Shown: positions 27,406 to 36,458, counted from the first letter of the stretch. The stretch: DNA of 64,000 bases from an uncultured Eubacteriales bacterium (GCA_900549885.1 URQA01000001.1:1-64000), one strand, 5' to 3'. Made by a program: numbers and translations. The notes: generated from the sequence alone by a model not told the origin.

Positions 27406-27981
27406 ATGAGTTTGTGGAAAAGAAACGCGGTCATCGTGGCCATTGTGCTGTTTGTTGGAGCGGCAGTGTACCTAAATTGGTCCTATAACCAGTCTGGCAC
27501 CGCAGATGCCGACGCCGATGCCCAGGGGTCCGCTAAAATTTTAGGGCAAGCGTCCTTGGTCAATGGAGAAGATGAGGACGACTCCCTCCTGACGGACGGG
27601 GAAACGCCGGTAGACGGCACCAGTACCGGATATTTTGCCACCGCGCGCCTGAACCGTCAGCAGGCCAGGGACAATGCGTTGGAACTGCTCCAAGAAGCGG
27701 CGGCAGATGACGAAGCGGAGCAGACCGTAATCGACGATGCCAACCAGTCCATCCAGACCATGGCGGCATACACACTGTCGGAAGCACAAGTAGAAAATCT
27801 GGTAGTGGCCAAGGGCTATGAGGATTGTATCTGCTTTATCAATGAAAATAGCGCAAGCGTGGTGGTCGCTTCCACAGAAAGCGGCCTGACAGATACCGAC
27901 ATTGCCCGAATCGCGGAAATCGTGACGGAAGAAACCGGTCTATCCGTCAGCCAGGTGAAAATCATCGAGGCAGATCCTTGA
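27406..27981 (+). CDS. spoIIIAH: Stage III sporulation protein AH
   Basis: The 191-aa protein has an N-terminal membrane anchor ('NAVIVAIVLFVGAAVYLNW') and a YscJ/FliF-like ring domain that binds SpoIIQ in Bacillus. ATG 27406 is 9 nt after GGAGG; the frame open to 27337 overlaps spoIIIAG without a site. An ATG at 27401 is in another frame and closes at once. It ends the spoIIIA operon. Confidence 0.93.
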   Translation: MSLWKRNAVIVAIVLFVGAAVYLNWSYNQSGTADADADAQGSAKILGQASLVNGEDEDDSLLTDGETPVDGTSTGYFATARLNRQQARDNALELLQEAAADDEAEQTVIDDANQSIQTMAAYTLSEAQVENLVVAKGYEDCICFINENSASVVVASTESGLTDTDIARIAEIVTEETGLSVSQVKIIEADP

Positions 27982-28000
27982 GCTTCGCCGGAAAAATGGG

Positions 28001-28029
28001 TTGTAATTTTTGCTCTTTGGTGATACAAT
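28001..28029 (+). promoter_or_regulatory. SigA promoter for the Asp23-family gene
   Basis: TTGTAA at 28001-28006 is 17 bp from TACAAT at 28024-28029. It separates a vegetative gene from the SigE-type spoIIIA operon upstream. Confidence 0.75.
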
Positions 28030-28103
28030 AAGCGAAATGAAAAATTTTGGAGGGGACGGTATTTCGCCCTTTCCGTATCACGAAAAAAGGAGCGTGGCTC
28101 ACA

Positions 28104-28466
28104 ATGGCCGAAGGTAGAGAATATATTTCTCGTCCTGACGAGATGGGACAGATTAATATTTCTGAAGAGGTGCTGGCAACCATTGCCGCTGCTGCTGCAA
28201 TGGAGGTCGAAGGGGTGAGTTCCCTCGCTGCCGGATTTGGCAGCGATATGGCCTCTTCCCGCAAAGGGCTGTCCAAGGCTGTGCATCTGTCTGTGGATGA
28301 GGATAAGGTGACGGTAGAGGTGGCTCTTTTGGTCAGTTACGGATATGCCGTCCCCACGGTAGCCAGGGCAGTTCAGGAGGCGGTTATCAGCGCTGTGGAA
28401 AATACCAGCGGACTGAATGTGGGCTGTGTCAACGTATCGGTGATTGGCGTGACCTTCCACAAATAA
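28104..28466 (+). CDS. Asp23/Gls24 family protein (YqhY-like)
   Basis: The 120-aa protein has the Asp23 fold signature, with 'GQINISEEVLATIAAAAAMEVEGV' at the start, best seen as 'INISEEVLATIAAAAAMEVE', and 'VALLVSYGYAVPTVARAVQEAV' in the middle. In Bacillus, YqhY sits beside accBC and nusB and affects acetyl-CoA carboxylase and lipid homeostasis. Here it keeps the nusB neighbour. ATG 28104 is chosen because the domain begins there and AGGAG lies upstream; the open frame back to 28047 crosses the promoter leader. Confidence 0.9.
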   Translation: MAEGREYISRPDEMGQINISEEVLATIAAAAAMEVEGVSSLAAGFGSDMASSRKGLSKAVHLSVDEDKVTVEVALLVSYGYAVPTVARAVQEAVISAVENTSGLNVGCVNVSVIGVTFHK

Positions 28467-28479
28467 AGCGTGCGATGCG

Positions 28480-28515
28480 ATGACGCCGGGCGGCGGGTCC
28501 GCCCGGCGTCATTTT
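28480..28515 (+). terminator. Intrinsic terminator after the Asp23-family gene
   Basis: A 14-bp GC-rich stem (28480-28493 with 28499-28512) has a 5-nt loop and ends in TTTT. Confidence 0.88.
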
Positions 28516-28563
28516 GTGCAAAAAATCAAGAGAGAAAGTCAGAGAAATATATGGTCAAAGGGG

Positions 28564-28592
28564 TTTCCTTTTTTCCTGGAAGTGTGTATAAT
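28564..28592 (+). promoter_or_regulatory. Candidate promoter for nusB-xse operon
   Basis: A perfect TATAAT at 28587-28592 lies 70 nt before nusB, just past a terminator. The -35 region (TTTCCT at 28564) matches poorly, so it may depend on an activator or be weak. A 6-bp GC hairpin follows in the leader at 28630-28646. Confidence 0.45.
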
Positions 28593-28662
28593 ATTCAAGA
28601 ATATGCATAATTGGTGAGTTTACTGCTTGCGGCGGCCTATCCGCCGGGAAAGGATGAGAGAT

Positions 28663-29118
28663 ATGACCAGAAGCGCCGCCCGGGAGATCGCGGTACACTT
28701 CACGTTTGAGTTGGGGTTTTCCGACTTAAGCGCGGACCAGCTGCTGGAGCGGGACTTGACCCCGGAGTTTTTTGCATTGCTGGGTGAAGAAGAACCGTTG
28801 TACGCACAGTTCCCAGATAAAATCCAGTTGGAGTACATTCAAAAAATTGTTCGAGGCGTTTTTGCCCACGGGGCGGAGCTGGACAATGATATCGCCAAAT
28901 ATGCCAAAGGCTGGCGTTTTGCCCGGATTGACCGGGTGGCGGCGGCTATTATGCGGGTGACCATGTTTGAAATTTTGTATATGCCGGATGTACCCAATAA
29001 GGCGGCCATCAATGAAGCGGTGGAGATTGCCAAGAAGTATCTGGATGAGGATACAGTCAAATTTGTCAATGGTATCCTGGGCTCTTTTGTGCGGACAGAG
29101 TTTCCTGCTGAAAACTGA
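28663..29118 (+). CDS. nusB: Transcription antitermination factor NusB
   Basis: The 151-aa all-helical RNA-binding protein joins NusE and box A RNA in rRNA antitermination. It has the N-terminal 'TRSAAREIAVHFTFELGF' in place of the usual 'RR.AREiALQalY', and the C-terminal 'PNKAAINEAVEIAKKYLDED' and 'FVNGILGSF' patterns. ATG 28663 has AGGA 8 nt upstream; alternatives at 28627 (TTG) and 28654 are weaker. The middle is longer than in Bacillus NusB. Confidence 0.92.
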   Translation: MTRSAAREIAVHFTFELGFSDLSADQLLERDLTPEFFALLGEEEPLYAQFPDKIQLEYIQKIVRGVFAHGAELDNDIAKYAKGWRFARIDRVAAAIMRVTMFEILYMPDVPNKAAINEAVEIAKKYLDEDTVKFVNGILGSFVRTEFPAEN

Positions 29119-29141
29119 TGTTACAGAGAGAGGGGCGGAAC

Positions 29142-30089
29142 ATGAGCCAGGTCTGCATTGGTTTTGATACAAGCAACTACACCACATCTGCCGCCTGGTT
29201 TGACGGCCAGACAGGAGAGAACCAGGGGAAGCTTCTTACCGTCCCGGAAGGGGCCTTGGGCCTGCGGCAGAGCGAGGCATTGTTCCAGCATGTCAAGCGC
29301 CTGCACCAGATGACGCAGGCGCTGTGCGCCCAGTCTCTCCCAGGGGGGATAGCCGCCGTGGGCGCCTCCACCCGGCCCAGAGAGGTGGAAGGCTCCTACA
29401 TGCCCTGCTTTCTGGTGGGGGAAGGGCAGGCCAAAACCCTGGCCGCCGTACTGGGTGTGCCGTTTTATTCCTGTTCCCACCAGCAGGGGCATATTGCAGC
29501 GGCGGCCTGGTCCGCTGGGCGGCCGGACCTGCTGGACCAGCCCCATTTGGCCTGGCACCTGTCGGGAGGAACTACGGAGCTGCTCTATGTACAGCCGCAG
29601 GGCCACACGGTAGCGGCCCAGGTAATCGGGGGGACATCGGATATTTCGGCCGGACAGCTGGTGGACCGGGTGGGGGTGGCTTTAGGGTTACCATTCCCCG
29701 CTGGGAAGGAACTGGACAAGCTGGCTGGGCAGTCGGATTGCCAGGCGCGTTTCCAAGTTAAGCTCCAGAACAGTCGATTTTCTCTATCGGGCATGGAGAA
29801 TAAAATCAAGGATATGATCGGTGCCGGGACTCCCGCGCCGGACGTAGCCCGGTATACGTTTGAGACTCTGGCCCTGGTTCTGAACCGCGCTACGCAAGCG
29901 GCATGGGGAGACTATGGACGCTTGCCCGTGCTCTGTTCAGGCGGAGTTGCCTCCAGCAATTTGCTGCGGCAGCGGCTGGATCCTTTACAGGCGGTGTTCG
30001 CTCCGCCGCAGTATTCTACTGATAATGCGCTGGGGGTGGCGATTCTGGCCCAGCGGGCGCTGGAGCGGAGGGTGGACCCATGCACTTGA
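29142..30089 (+). CDS. TsaD/Kae1-like ASKHA protein (second TsaD-type paralogue)
   Basis: The 315-aa protein has the ASKHA fold of TsaD, the tRNA t6A-forming enzyme. It keeps an HxxxH pair (His113, His117 in 'CSHQQGHIAA') and an Asp in 'STDNALGVA' (Asp294), which bind metal in TsaD/Kae1. The N-terminal motif is 'FDTSNYTTSAAW', not the TsaD form 'ESSCDET', and 'SGGHT' is 'SGGTT'. It is therefore probably not the canonical TsaD but a paralogue found beside xseA in related Clostridia; function unknown. ATG 29142 has a GAGGGGCGG site. It overlaps xseA by 10 nt. Confidence 0.82.
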   Translation: MSQVCIGFDTSNYTTSAAWFDGQTGENQGKLLTVPEGALGLRQSEALFQHVKRLHQMTQALCAQSLPGGIAAVGASTRPREVEGSYMPCFLVGEGQAKTLAAVLGVPFYSCSHQQGHIAAAAWSAGRPDLLDQPHLAWHLSGGTTELLYVQPQGHTVAAQVIGGTSDISAGQLVDRVGVALGLPFPAGKELDKLAGQSDCQARFQVKLQNSRFSLSGMENKIKDMIGAGTPAPDVARYTFETLALVLNRATQAAWGDYGRLPVLCSGGVASSNLLRQRLDPLQAVFAPPQYSTDNALGVAILAQRALERRVDPCT

Positions 30090-31312
30090 GCGAGCTACCG
30101 GTCTATTCTGTCTGGCAGGTCAATCAATATGTCAAACAGAGGATGGATGAGGACCAACTGCTGGCGGGGCTGCTGGTCCGGGGTGAAATTTCAAACTATA
30201 AAAAATATCCCTCCGGCCACCACTATTTTTCCCTCAAGGATGACAGAGGAGCCATCCGGTGTGTCTTGTTCCGGGGAGACGCTTTCCGCCTGCGGTTCCA
30301 GCCATCCAACGGGATGCGTGTGGTGGCCTATGGCCGTGTTTCTGTCTTTCCCAGAGACGGGCAGTATCAGTTGTACTGCACAGAGCTGTTTGCTGATGGA
30401 CAAGGAGATCTTCATGCTGCCTTTGAACAGTTGAAAGAGCGTCTAGCCAGGGAGGGACTGTTTGAACAGGATGCCAAGCAGCCGCTGCCGCACTATCCTG
30501 GAAAAATCGCCTTGATCACTTCTCCTGCAGGCGCGGCGGTGCGCGATATGATCCGCATACTTCGGACCCGCTGGCCTATGGCCCAGGTGCTGGTGGTGCC
30601 AGTGCGTGTTCAAGGGGAAGGCGCGGCGTCAGAAATCGCCGCCGCCATCCATGCGGTCAACAACTTGGCTGGGGTGGACCTCATTATCACCGGCCGGGGC
30701 GGCGGTTCCATGGAAGACCTGTGGGCCTTTAACGAAGAAGTGGTGGCCCGGGCTATTTTTATCTCCAATATTCCAGTGATCTCTGCCGTGGGGCATGAGC
30801 CGGACGTGACCATTGCCGACTATGTGGCCGATCTGCGGGCGGCCACTCCCTCCAACGGCGCAGAATTGGCAGTGCCGGACCAAGGGGAGGTGCGGAAGCT
30901 GCTCCAGCAGCTGGAACGGCGGATGGCCCACGCCATATTGTCCCGGCTGGACAGCCAGCGCCGTCGGCTGTCCCAGCTGCGGCAGGCGCGGGTTTTGCAG
31001 AGCATGAAGGCGCCGATTGAGGACCGGCGCATGCTGCTGGATTTTTTACAGCGCAGACTGTCTTCCGCCTGCGAAGACCGGCTGAAGACAGGGAGGGCGG
31101 AACTGGCCCGCCTGAGTGCGGGGCTGGACGCTATGAGTCCGCTCAAGGTATTGTCCAGAGGGTATTCCATCGCCCGGAGGGACGGACAGGTGATACAGCG
31201 GATCGATCAGACAGAGCCTGGCGACAGGCTGGAAATCCTGATCACGGACGGAAAGCTGTTGTGCCAGGTAGAGGGGAAGGAGAACATCAAATGGCAGCAA
31301 AAAAGCAAATGA
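30080..31312 (+). CDS. xseA: Exodeoxyribonuclease VII large subunit
   Basis: The 410-aa subunit is the catalytic part of the single-strand exonuclease that trims DNA from both ends. It has an N-terminal OB fold ('GEISNYKKYPSGHHYFSLKD'), a catalytic core ('ALITSPAGAAVRDMI', 'TGRGGGSMEDLWAFNEE', 'VGHEPDVTIADYVADLRA') and a coiled-coil C-terminus with 'LKVLSRGYSI'. It overlaps both neighbours. Confidence 0.96.
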   Translation: MHLSELPVYSVWQVNQYVKQRMDEDQLLAGLLVRGEISNYKKYPSGHHYFSLKDDRGAIRCVLFRGDAFRLRFQPSNGMRVVAYGRVSVFPRDGQYQLYCTELFADGQGDLHAAFEQLKERLAREGLFEQDAKQPLPHYPGKIALITSPAGAAVRDMIRILRTRWPMAQVLVVPVRVQGEGAASEIAAAIHAVNNLAGVDLIITGRGGGSMEDLWAFNEEVVARAIFISNIPVISAVGHEPDVTIADYVADLRAATPSNGAELAVPDQGEVRKLLQQLERRMAHAILSRLDSQRRRLSQLRQARVLQSMKAPIEDRRMLLDFLQRRLSSACEDRLKTGRAELARLSAGLDAMSPLKVLSRGYSIARRDGQVIQRIDQTEPGDRLEILITDGKLLCQVEGKENIKWQQKSK

Positions 31313-31536
31313 GCTTTGAACAGGCGATGGACCGGCTGGAGGAAATCGTGAAAAAGCTGGAAAGCGGCGACGGATCTCTGGATCAAGCGCTCACCCTGTT
31401 TGAAGAAGGCAGCAAGCTGGCCGGTGCCTGTACAGCCATGCTGGATCAGGCGGAGCAGAAGGTGACCAAGCTTCTCTCATTAGAAAGCAGCGCGGAAGCG
31501 CCCTTTGATGCCGACAACAGCCAGGGTACCAACTGA
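31291..31536 (+). CDS. xseB: Exodeoxyribonuclease VII small subunit
   Basis: The 81-aa helical subunit binds XseA. 'SFEQAMDRLEEIVKKLESGD' and 'LDQALTLFEEGSKLA' are typical. ATG 31291 follows GGGGAAGGAG and overlaps the xseA 3' end by 22 nt, so the two subunits are translationally coupled. Confidence 0.95.
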   Translation: MAAKKQMSFEQAMDRLEEIVKKLESGDGSLDQALTLFEEGSKLAGACTAMLDQAEQKVTKLLSLESSAEAPFDADNSQGTN

Positions 31537-31584
31537 CTGGAACCGAAAAAGGATTGTTTCAAACAGAAAGGGTGGAGGCATACC

Positions 31585-32460
31585 GTGGAGTATCAACAAG
31601 AGATGGAGCGGCAGCGCCAGATGATCGAGGCCCGTCTTGGGCAGGCGTTTCCCGGACAGGGGCTTGGTCAGGCTATGGCGTACAGTCTGATGGCTGGAGG
31701 GAAGCGCATTCGGCCCATTTTGACCCTGGAATTTTGCAGGGCTGCGGGGGGGGATCCGCAACAGGCTTTGGATGCGGCCTGTGGTGTGGAAATGCTTCAC
31801 ACCTATTCTCTGATTCATGATGATCTTCCCTGTATGGACAATGACGATCTGCGCCGAGGGAAGCCCACCTGCCACAAGGTCTATGGGGAGTGCACGGCCA
31901 CTCTGGCAGGGGACGCCCTCCAGTCCGCAGCGTTTGAATGGGTCCTGACTTGTCCCGCCTTGGAGGATGCGGTGCGGGCGCGGATGGGGCTGATTCTGGC
32001 CCGAGCGGCAGGGCTGGACGGTATGTGCGGCGGCCAGTATCTGGATATGGAAGCAGAAGGCACTCAGCCCTCTCTGGAAGAATTGACTTTGATTCACGGG
32101 CGGAAAACAGCTGCCTTGCTCCGTGCGGCCTGCCAGATTGGTGTGCTGTGTGCCGGGCTTCAGCCCCATACGGATGCCAATTTATCTGCGGCGGGAGATT
32201 ATGCAGAACACCTTGGAATGGCCTTTCAAATTAGGGACGATCTGCTTGATGCTACCTCTACCACTGAAACGCTGGGTAAGCCTGTTGGTTCTGACCAGAC
32301 CAATGGAAAGCATACCTTTGTCTCTCTGTTAGGGCGGGAGGACAGCTCGGCTCTGGTACTAGAACACACCCGTTTGGCCCAGGAGGCGCTGAAACGATTC
32401 CAGGGCAATACGGCATTTTTGGAACGGCTGGCGGAGGAGTTGGCTGGACGCGACCACTAA
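31585..32460 (+). CDS. ispA: Farnesyl diphosphate synthase / short-chain polyprenyl synthetase
   Basis: The 291-aa trans-prenyltransferase makes farnesyl diphosphate, the substrate of UppS. The first Asp-rich motif is 'LIHDDLPCMDNDDLRRG' and the second 'FQIRDDLLDATST'. 'GGKRIRPIL' is also present. Translation starts at GTG 31585 after GGTGGAGG. It sits in the classic xse-ispA-dxs order. Confidence 0.95.
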   Translation: MEYQQEMERQRQMIEARLGQAFPGQGLGQAMAYSLMAGGKRIRPILTLEFCRAAGGDPQQALDAACGVEMLHTYSLIHDDLPCMDNDDLRRGKPTCHKVYGECTATLAGDALQSAAFEWVLTCPALEDAVRARMGLILARAAGLDGMCGGQYLDMEAEGTQPSLEELTLIHGRKTAALLRAACQIGVLCAGLQPHTDANLSAAGDYAEHLGMAFQIRDDLLDATSTTETLGKPVGSDQTNGKHTFVSLLGREDSSALVLEHTRLAQEALKRFQGNTAFLERLAEELAGRDH

Positions 32461-32477
32461 AATCAGGAGATGACGAC

Positions 32478-32915
32478 ATGGTAAATCAGGTCTTGGTGCT
32501 TTCCGCCTGTTCCTGGGCGCTTGCACAGGTGCTGAAATTTTTGCTGTCTGCCATTACCAATCGGAAGTTCGAGCTTTACTACCTCCTGACGGGAGGTGGT
32601 ATGCCCAGCTCCCATTCTTCTTTTGTCTGCACCTGTGCTACCTGTACCGCTATTTTGACAGGAGTGGACTCGGTGACCTTTGCCATCAGTGTTGTGCTGG
32701 CCCTGGTGGTGATGTATGATGCGGCTAATGTCCGGAAGGAAACCGGCGAACAGGCGAAGGTACTCAATTACATCATGGAAAATTGGGGCAGCCAAAAGCC
32801 GGAGCTTTTTGCGGAAGAACTTAAGGAACTGATTGGGCATACCTGGCTCCAGGTAGGGGCCGGACTGGTATTGGGAATCCTTGTGGGCGTAGTCGGATGC
32901 GCCCTGTGGCCCTAA
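32478..32915 (+). CDS. Divergent PAP2 (YuiD-like) membrane protein
   Basis: The 145-aa protein matches the short divergent PAP2 family. It has 'GGMPSSHSSFVCT' with the phosphatase-type Ser-His pair, 'VVLALVVMYDAANVRKETGEQAKVLN' (seen as 'YDAANVRKETGEQA'), 'LKELIGHTWLQVGAG' and about four membrane segments. It may dephosphorylate a lipid or prenyl phosphate, which would fit its place between ispA and dxs, but no activity is established for this subfamily. Confidence 0.88.
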   Translation: MVNQVLVLSACSWALAQVLKFLLSAITNRKFELYYLLTGGGMPSSHSSFVCTCATCTAILTGVDSVTFAISVVLALVVMYDAANVRKETGEQAKVLNYIMENWGSQKPELFAEELKELIGHTWLQVGAGLVLGILVGVVGCALWP

Positions 32916-32956
32916 ATGAACGTAGATACATGGCGCGTTGCAGGAGGTGAGGGACT

Positions 32957-34789
32957 ATGCCGGAGGATTTGAGCCGGATCACAGATCAACAGGCGGAACA
33001 ATTGTGCGCACAGCTGCGGGAACGGCTGATCGAAGTTGTTTCCCAGACGGGGGGGCACTTAGCGTCCAATCTGGGCGTAGTGGAACTCACCGTAGCGATC
33101 CACCGGGTATTTCATACTGAGTGGGACAGGCTGGTGTTTGATGTGGGACACCAGTGCTATTGCCATAAGATATTGACCGGGCGGAACGGGGCTATGGAGA
33201 CACTGCGGTCCTTTGGCGGGCTGTCTGGATTTCCCAAGCCCAATGAGAGCCGTTCGGACGCTTTTGTGGCTGGGCACGCATCCAACGCTGTATCTGTGGC
33301 CCTGGGGATGGCCAGAGCCAGGACGCTGCTGGGGGAAGATTATGATGTGCTCGCCCTGCTGGGAGATGGGGCTCTCACTGGAGGGTTGGCCTATGAAGGG
33401 CTGACCAATGCGGGACAGAGTGGAGAGCGGCTTATTGTCATTCTCAATGATAACGGCATGTCTATTACCCCCAATGTGGGTAGCATCGCCAACTATTTAG
33501 CTCACCAGCGGCTCAAGCCGCAATATCTGCGGCTGAAAAAGCTGTACCGGGGACTGACGGGCCATGGCCCGGTGGGCCGGGCAGTCTATCACTTTACCCA
33601 TGTGGTCAAAAAAGCGGTTAAGGATGCGATCCTTCCGTGCAGCATGTTTGAGGATATGGGATTTTCCTATGTGGGTCCGGTGGACGGGCACGACGTCAAA
33701 CAGCTCACTCGGGTGCTGACTTACGCCAAAGATCTAGGCGGTCCGGTACTGGTCCATGTCAAAACGCAAAAGGGGAAGGGCTATCCCTTGGCAGAGCGAG
33801 AGCCTGACCGTTTTCACGGGATTGGTCCCTTTGACCCAGAGACAGGAGAGAACCTGCGGGGAGGGAGTGCCAGCTTTTCGGCTGTGTTCGGACAGTCCCT
33901 CTGCCAGCTAGCAGAGCAGGATGGCCGCATTTGCGCCATTACGGCGGCCATGCAGTCGGGAACTGGATTGGATGAGTTTGCCCGTCGGTTTCCTGCACGC
34001 TTTTTTGATGTTGGCATCACAGAGGGGCATGCCGTATCTATGGCAGGTGGTATGGCGAAACAGCGCCTGCTGCCAGTGTTTGCCGTCTACTCTACCTTTT
34101 TGCAGCGTTCTTACGATATGCTGCTCCATGACGTGGCGTTGCAAAAACTCCATGTGGTGCTGGCGGTGGACCGTGCTGGGCTGGTGGGCGAGGACGGGGA
34201 GACCCACCAGGGGATATTTGATATCGCATACCTCAGTTCCGTACCTGGCATGAGTATTCTGTGCCCTGCCAGCTTCGCGGAATTAAAAGCCATGCTGGAA
34301 CATGCTCTGTTCAAAATGCGCGGGCCTGTGGCCGTGCGCTATCCCCGAGGGGGAGAGGGGCGGTTCCGGCAAAACCTGGGCGTAGAGGGGACTGCCATGG
34401 CGCGCCGGGGAAATGACATCACGCTGATTGCCTATGGGACAATGATTAACGTAGCGCTGGATGCGGCGGACCAGCTGGAACAGCAGGGGATCTCTGTCCG
34501 CGTCCTGAAGCTCAACAGCATTCGACCTTTAGACATAGGTCCCATTCAGCAAGCCGCGCTGGAGACCCGTCACCTGCTGGTGGCAGAGGAGTGTGGATCT
34601 CCTGGCTGCGCTGGACACCAGATTGCAGCTAAACTTTTAGAAACTGGGATGGTTCCCAATACTTTGACGCTGGTCAATCTGGGAGAGCAGTTCGTCCCCC
34701 ATGGCACGGTGGACCAGTTGCGGAAACTGTGCGGGATCGATGCGGCGTCCATTGTGCAAAAGGCGTGGGAGGTGTTGGGCCGTGGCTAA
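32957..34789 (+). CDS. dxs: 1-deoxy-D-xylulose-5-phosphate synthase
   Basis: The 610-aa thiamine-diphosphate enzyme condenses pyruvate and glyceraldehyde 3-phosphate to start the MEP pathway. It has 'GGHLASNLGVVELTVAIH', 'DVGHQCYCHKILTGR', the ThDP motif 'GDGALTGGLAYEGLTNAG' and 'HDRAG'-type residues in 'LAVDRAGLVGEDGETHQG'. ATG 32957 follows an AGGAGGTGAGG site. The stop overlaps tlyA by 8 nt. Confidence 0.96.
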   Translation: MPEDLSRITDQQAEQLCAQLRERLIEVVSQTGGHLASNLGVVELTVAIHRVFHTEWDRLVFDVGHQCYCHKILTGRNGAMETLRSFGGLSGFPKPNESRSDAFVAGHASNAVSVALGMARARTLLGEDYDVLALLGDGALTGGLAYEGLTNAGQSGERLIVILNDNGMSITPNVGSIANYLAHQRLKPQYLRLKKLYRGLTGHGPVGRAVYHFTHVVKKAVKDAILPCSMFEDMGFSYVGPVDGHDVKQLTRVLTYAKDLGGPVLVHVKTQKGKGYPLAEREPDRFHGIGPFDPETGENLRGGSASFSAVFGQSLCQLAEQDGRICAITAAMQSGTGLDEFARRFPARFFDVGITEGHAVSMAGGMAKQRLLPVFAVYSTFLQRSYDMLLHDVALQKLHVVLAVDRAGLVGEDGETHQGIFDIAYLSSVPGMSILCPASFAELKAMLEHALFKMRGPVAVRYPRGGEGRFRQNLGVEGTAMARRGNDITLIAYGTMINVALDAADQLEQQGISVRVLKLNSIRPLDIGPIQQAALETRHLLVAEECGSPGCAGHQIAAKLLETGMVPNTLTLVNLGEQFVPHGTVDQLRKLCGIDAASIVQKAWEVLGRG

Positions 34790-35582
34790 AAAGCGATTAG
34801 ATGTCCTAATGGTGGAGCAGGGCTTGGCGGAGAGCCGTCAGAAGGCCCAGGCCCTCATTATGGCCGGGCAGGTCTTTGTGGGCGAGCGGAGGTATGACAA
34901 GGCCGGTATCTCTGTGAACGAGTCCGTCCGGCTGGAGGTCCGCGGACAGGCACTGCGGTATGTCAGCCGCGGCGGCTTGAAGCTGGAAAAGGCGATGACC
35001 TGTTTTCCCATCCGTCTTGACGGGTGCATAGCGGCGGACATCGGCGCTTCCACCGGCGGCTTTACGGACTGTATGCTCCAAAACGGAGCCTCCAAGGTCT
35101 ACGCTGTGGACGTCGGGTACGGACAACTGGCGTGGTCAATCCGAAGCGATAAGCGAGTAGTCTGCCTGGAGCGGACCAACGCCCGCTATTTGACGAAAGA
35201 GCAGATCCCAGAGCCATTGGATTTTGCCTCTATCGACGTATCTTTTATCTCTTTGAAGCTGATTCTTCCTGCCCTGCGCCCGCTCATGGCGGAGAATGGC
35301 CAGGTGGTGGCTTTGGTCAAGCCTCAATTTGAAGCTGGCCGGGAAAAAGTGGGGAAAAAGGGCGTAGTCCGTGATTCCGCTGTTCATCAAGAGGTTCTGG
35401 AACACTTTCTGGTACATGCAGATGAGGCGGATTTCTCAGTAAAGGGATTAACCTTTTCACCCATTCGAGGGCCGGAAGGGAATATCGAATATCTCGGATA
35501 TTTGTCTGTGGGGCGCGGCGTGCCCTGCGAAGAGGACCTGGTGGAGCTGGTCAAGCGTTCCCACCAGGTGTTGGAGGGATAG
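34782..35582 (+). CDS. tlyA: TlyA family rRNA 2'-O-methyltransferase (hemolysin A family)
   Basis: The 266-aa protein has an N-terminal S4 RNA-binding domain ('KKRLDVLMVEQGLAESRQKA') and an FtsJ-type SAM methyltransferase with 'DIGASTGGFTDCML' and 'ALVKPQFEAGREKVGKKGVV'. In mycobacteria TlyA methylates 16S and 23S rRNA cytidines. GTG 34782 is used because a GGGAGGTG site lies about 8 nt upstream and the S4 domain starts there; the frame open to 34701 lies inside dxs. Confidence 0.93.
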   Translation: MAKKRLDVLMVEQGLAESRQKAQALIMAGQVFVGERRYDKAGISVNESVRLEVRGQALRYVSRGGLKLEKAMTCFPIRLDGCIAADIGASTGGFTDCMLQNGASKVYAVDVGYGQLAWSIRSDKRVVCLERTNARYLTKEQIPEPLDFASIDVSFISLKLILPALRPLMAENGQVVALVKPQFEAGREKVGKKGVVRDSAVHQEVLEHFLVHADEADFSVKGLTFSPIRGPEGNIEYLGYLSVGRGVPCEEDLVELVKRSHQVLEG

Positions 35583-35585
35583 CTC

Positions 35586-36452
35586 GTGAACGTCATTCTC
35601 AGTCCAAATCCCTATCGTGACTTGGGGCTGAAGGCAGCCCAGTCGGCCAAGAAAATATTGGAGCACCATGGGGTAGAGACTTCCATTTGCCTACCTTTTT
35701 CTTTGGACGAACGCAGCCGGGTGGAAATCCCCTCACACCTGAAGCTGACAGCTATGGAGAAAGCTCTTCCAGGGGCGGATATGCTCATCTGTTTTGGCGG
35801 GGACGGAACGATTCTCCATGCTGCGAAAGATGCCAATCCTTATCAGATTCCCATTCTCGGGGTAAATATGGGCAGTGTAGGCTTTATGGCCGAGCTGGAA
35901 CACAGCGAATTGTCCCTCCTTTCCCGTCTGGTCAGCGGAAAGTATGTGGTGGAGGAGCGCATGATGCTGGAGACTGTAGTCAAACGGGAAGGGAAGGTTG
36001 TCTATCGGGACACAGCCCTGAACGACGCTGTACTCACGAAAGGGTCGGTGGCCCGGGTGCTTGACTTGGAGGTGACAGGGGACCGGGTAACCATTACCGC
36101 TTTCTCCGGCGATGGGGTGATTATATGTACACCAACCGGTTCCACGGCTTACTCCATGGCCGCAGGAGGTCCTATTGTCGAGCCATCGGCGAAAAATATC
36201 ATTGTGACCCCGATCTGTGCCCACTCGCTCAAGGTCAAGCCTATGGTGCTGGACCGGGACCGCACAGTGGGGGTTCGTTTGGAGCAGGGTAGCCGCCGCA
36301 GCGCCTATCTGTCGGTGGATGGTGGAAAATCGTACAAGGTGCTGTCCAGCGACCGGGTTGAGGTGCGCCGGGCTGAACAGGTAACCCGCCTCATTCGGCT
36401 GTCTGGCCGCAGCTTTTATGAATTGATTCATCAGAAACTGGGGAAGGGGTGA
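35586..36452 (+). CDS. nadK: NAD kinase
   Basis: The 288-aa enzyme phosphorylates NAD to NADP. The catalytic 'FGGDGTILHAA' and the 'TPTGSTAYSMAAGGPI' loop are intact, with 'LNDAVLTKG' between. GTG 35586 follows GGAGGG by 6 nt. It lies 3 nt after tlyA and 6 nt before argR. Confidence 0.95.
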   Translation: MNVILSPNPYRDLGLKAAQSAKKILEHHGVETSICLPFSLDERSRVEIPSHLKLTAMEKALPGADMLICFGGDGTILHAAKDANPYQIPILGVNMGSVGFMAELEHSELSLLSRLVSGKYVVEERMMLETVVKREGKVVYRDTALNDAVLTKGSVARVLDLEVTGDRVTITAFSGDGVIICTPTGSTAYSMAAGGPIVEPSAKNIIVTPICAHSLKVKPMVLDRDRTVGVRLEQGSRRSAYLSVDGGKSYKVLSSDRVEVRRAEQVTRLIRLSGRSFYELIHQKLGKG

Positions 36453-36458
36453 CATCGG

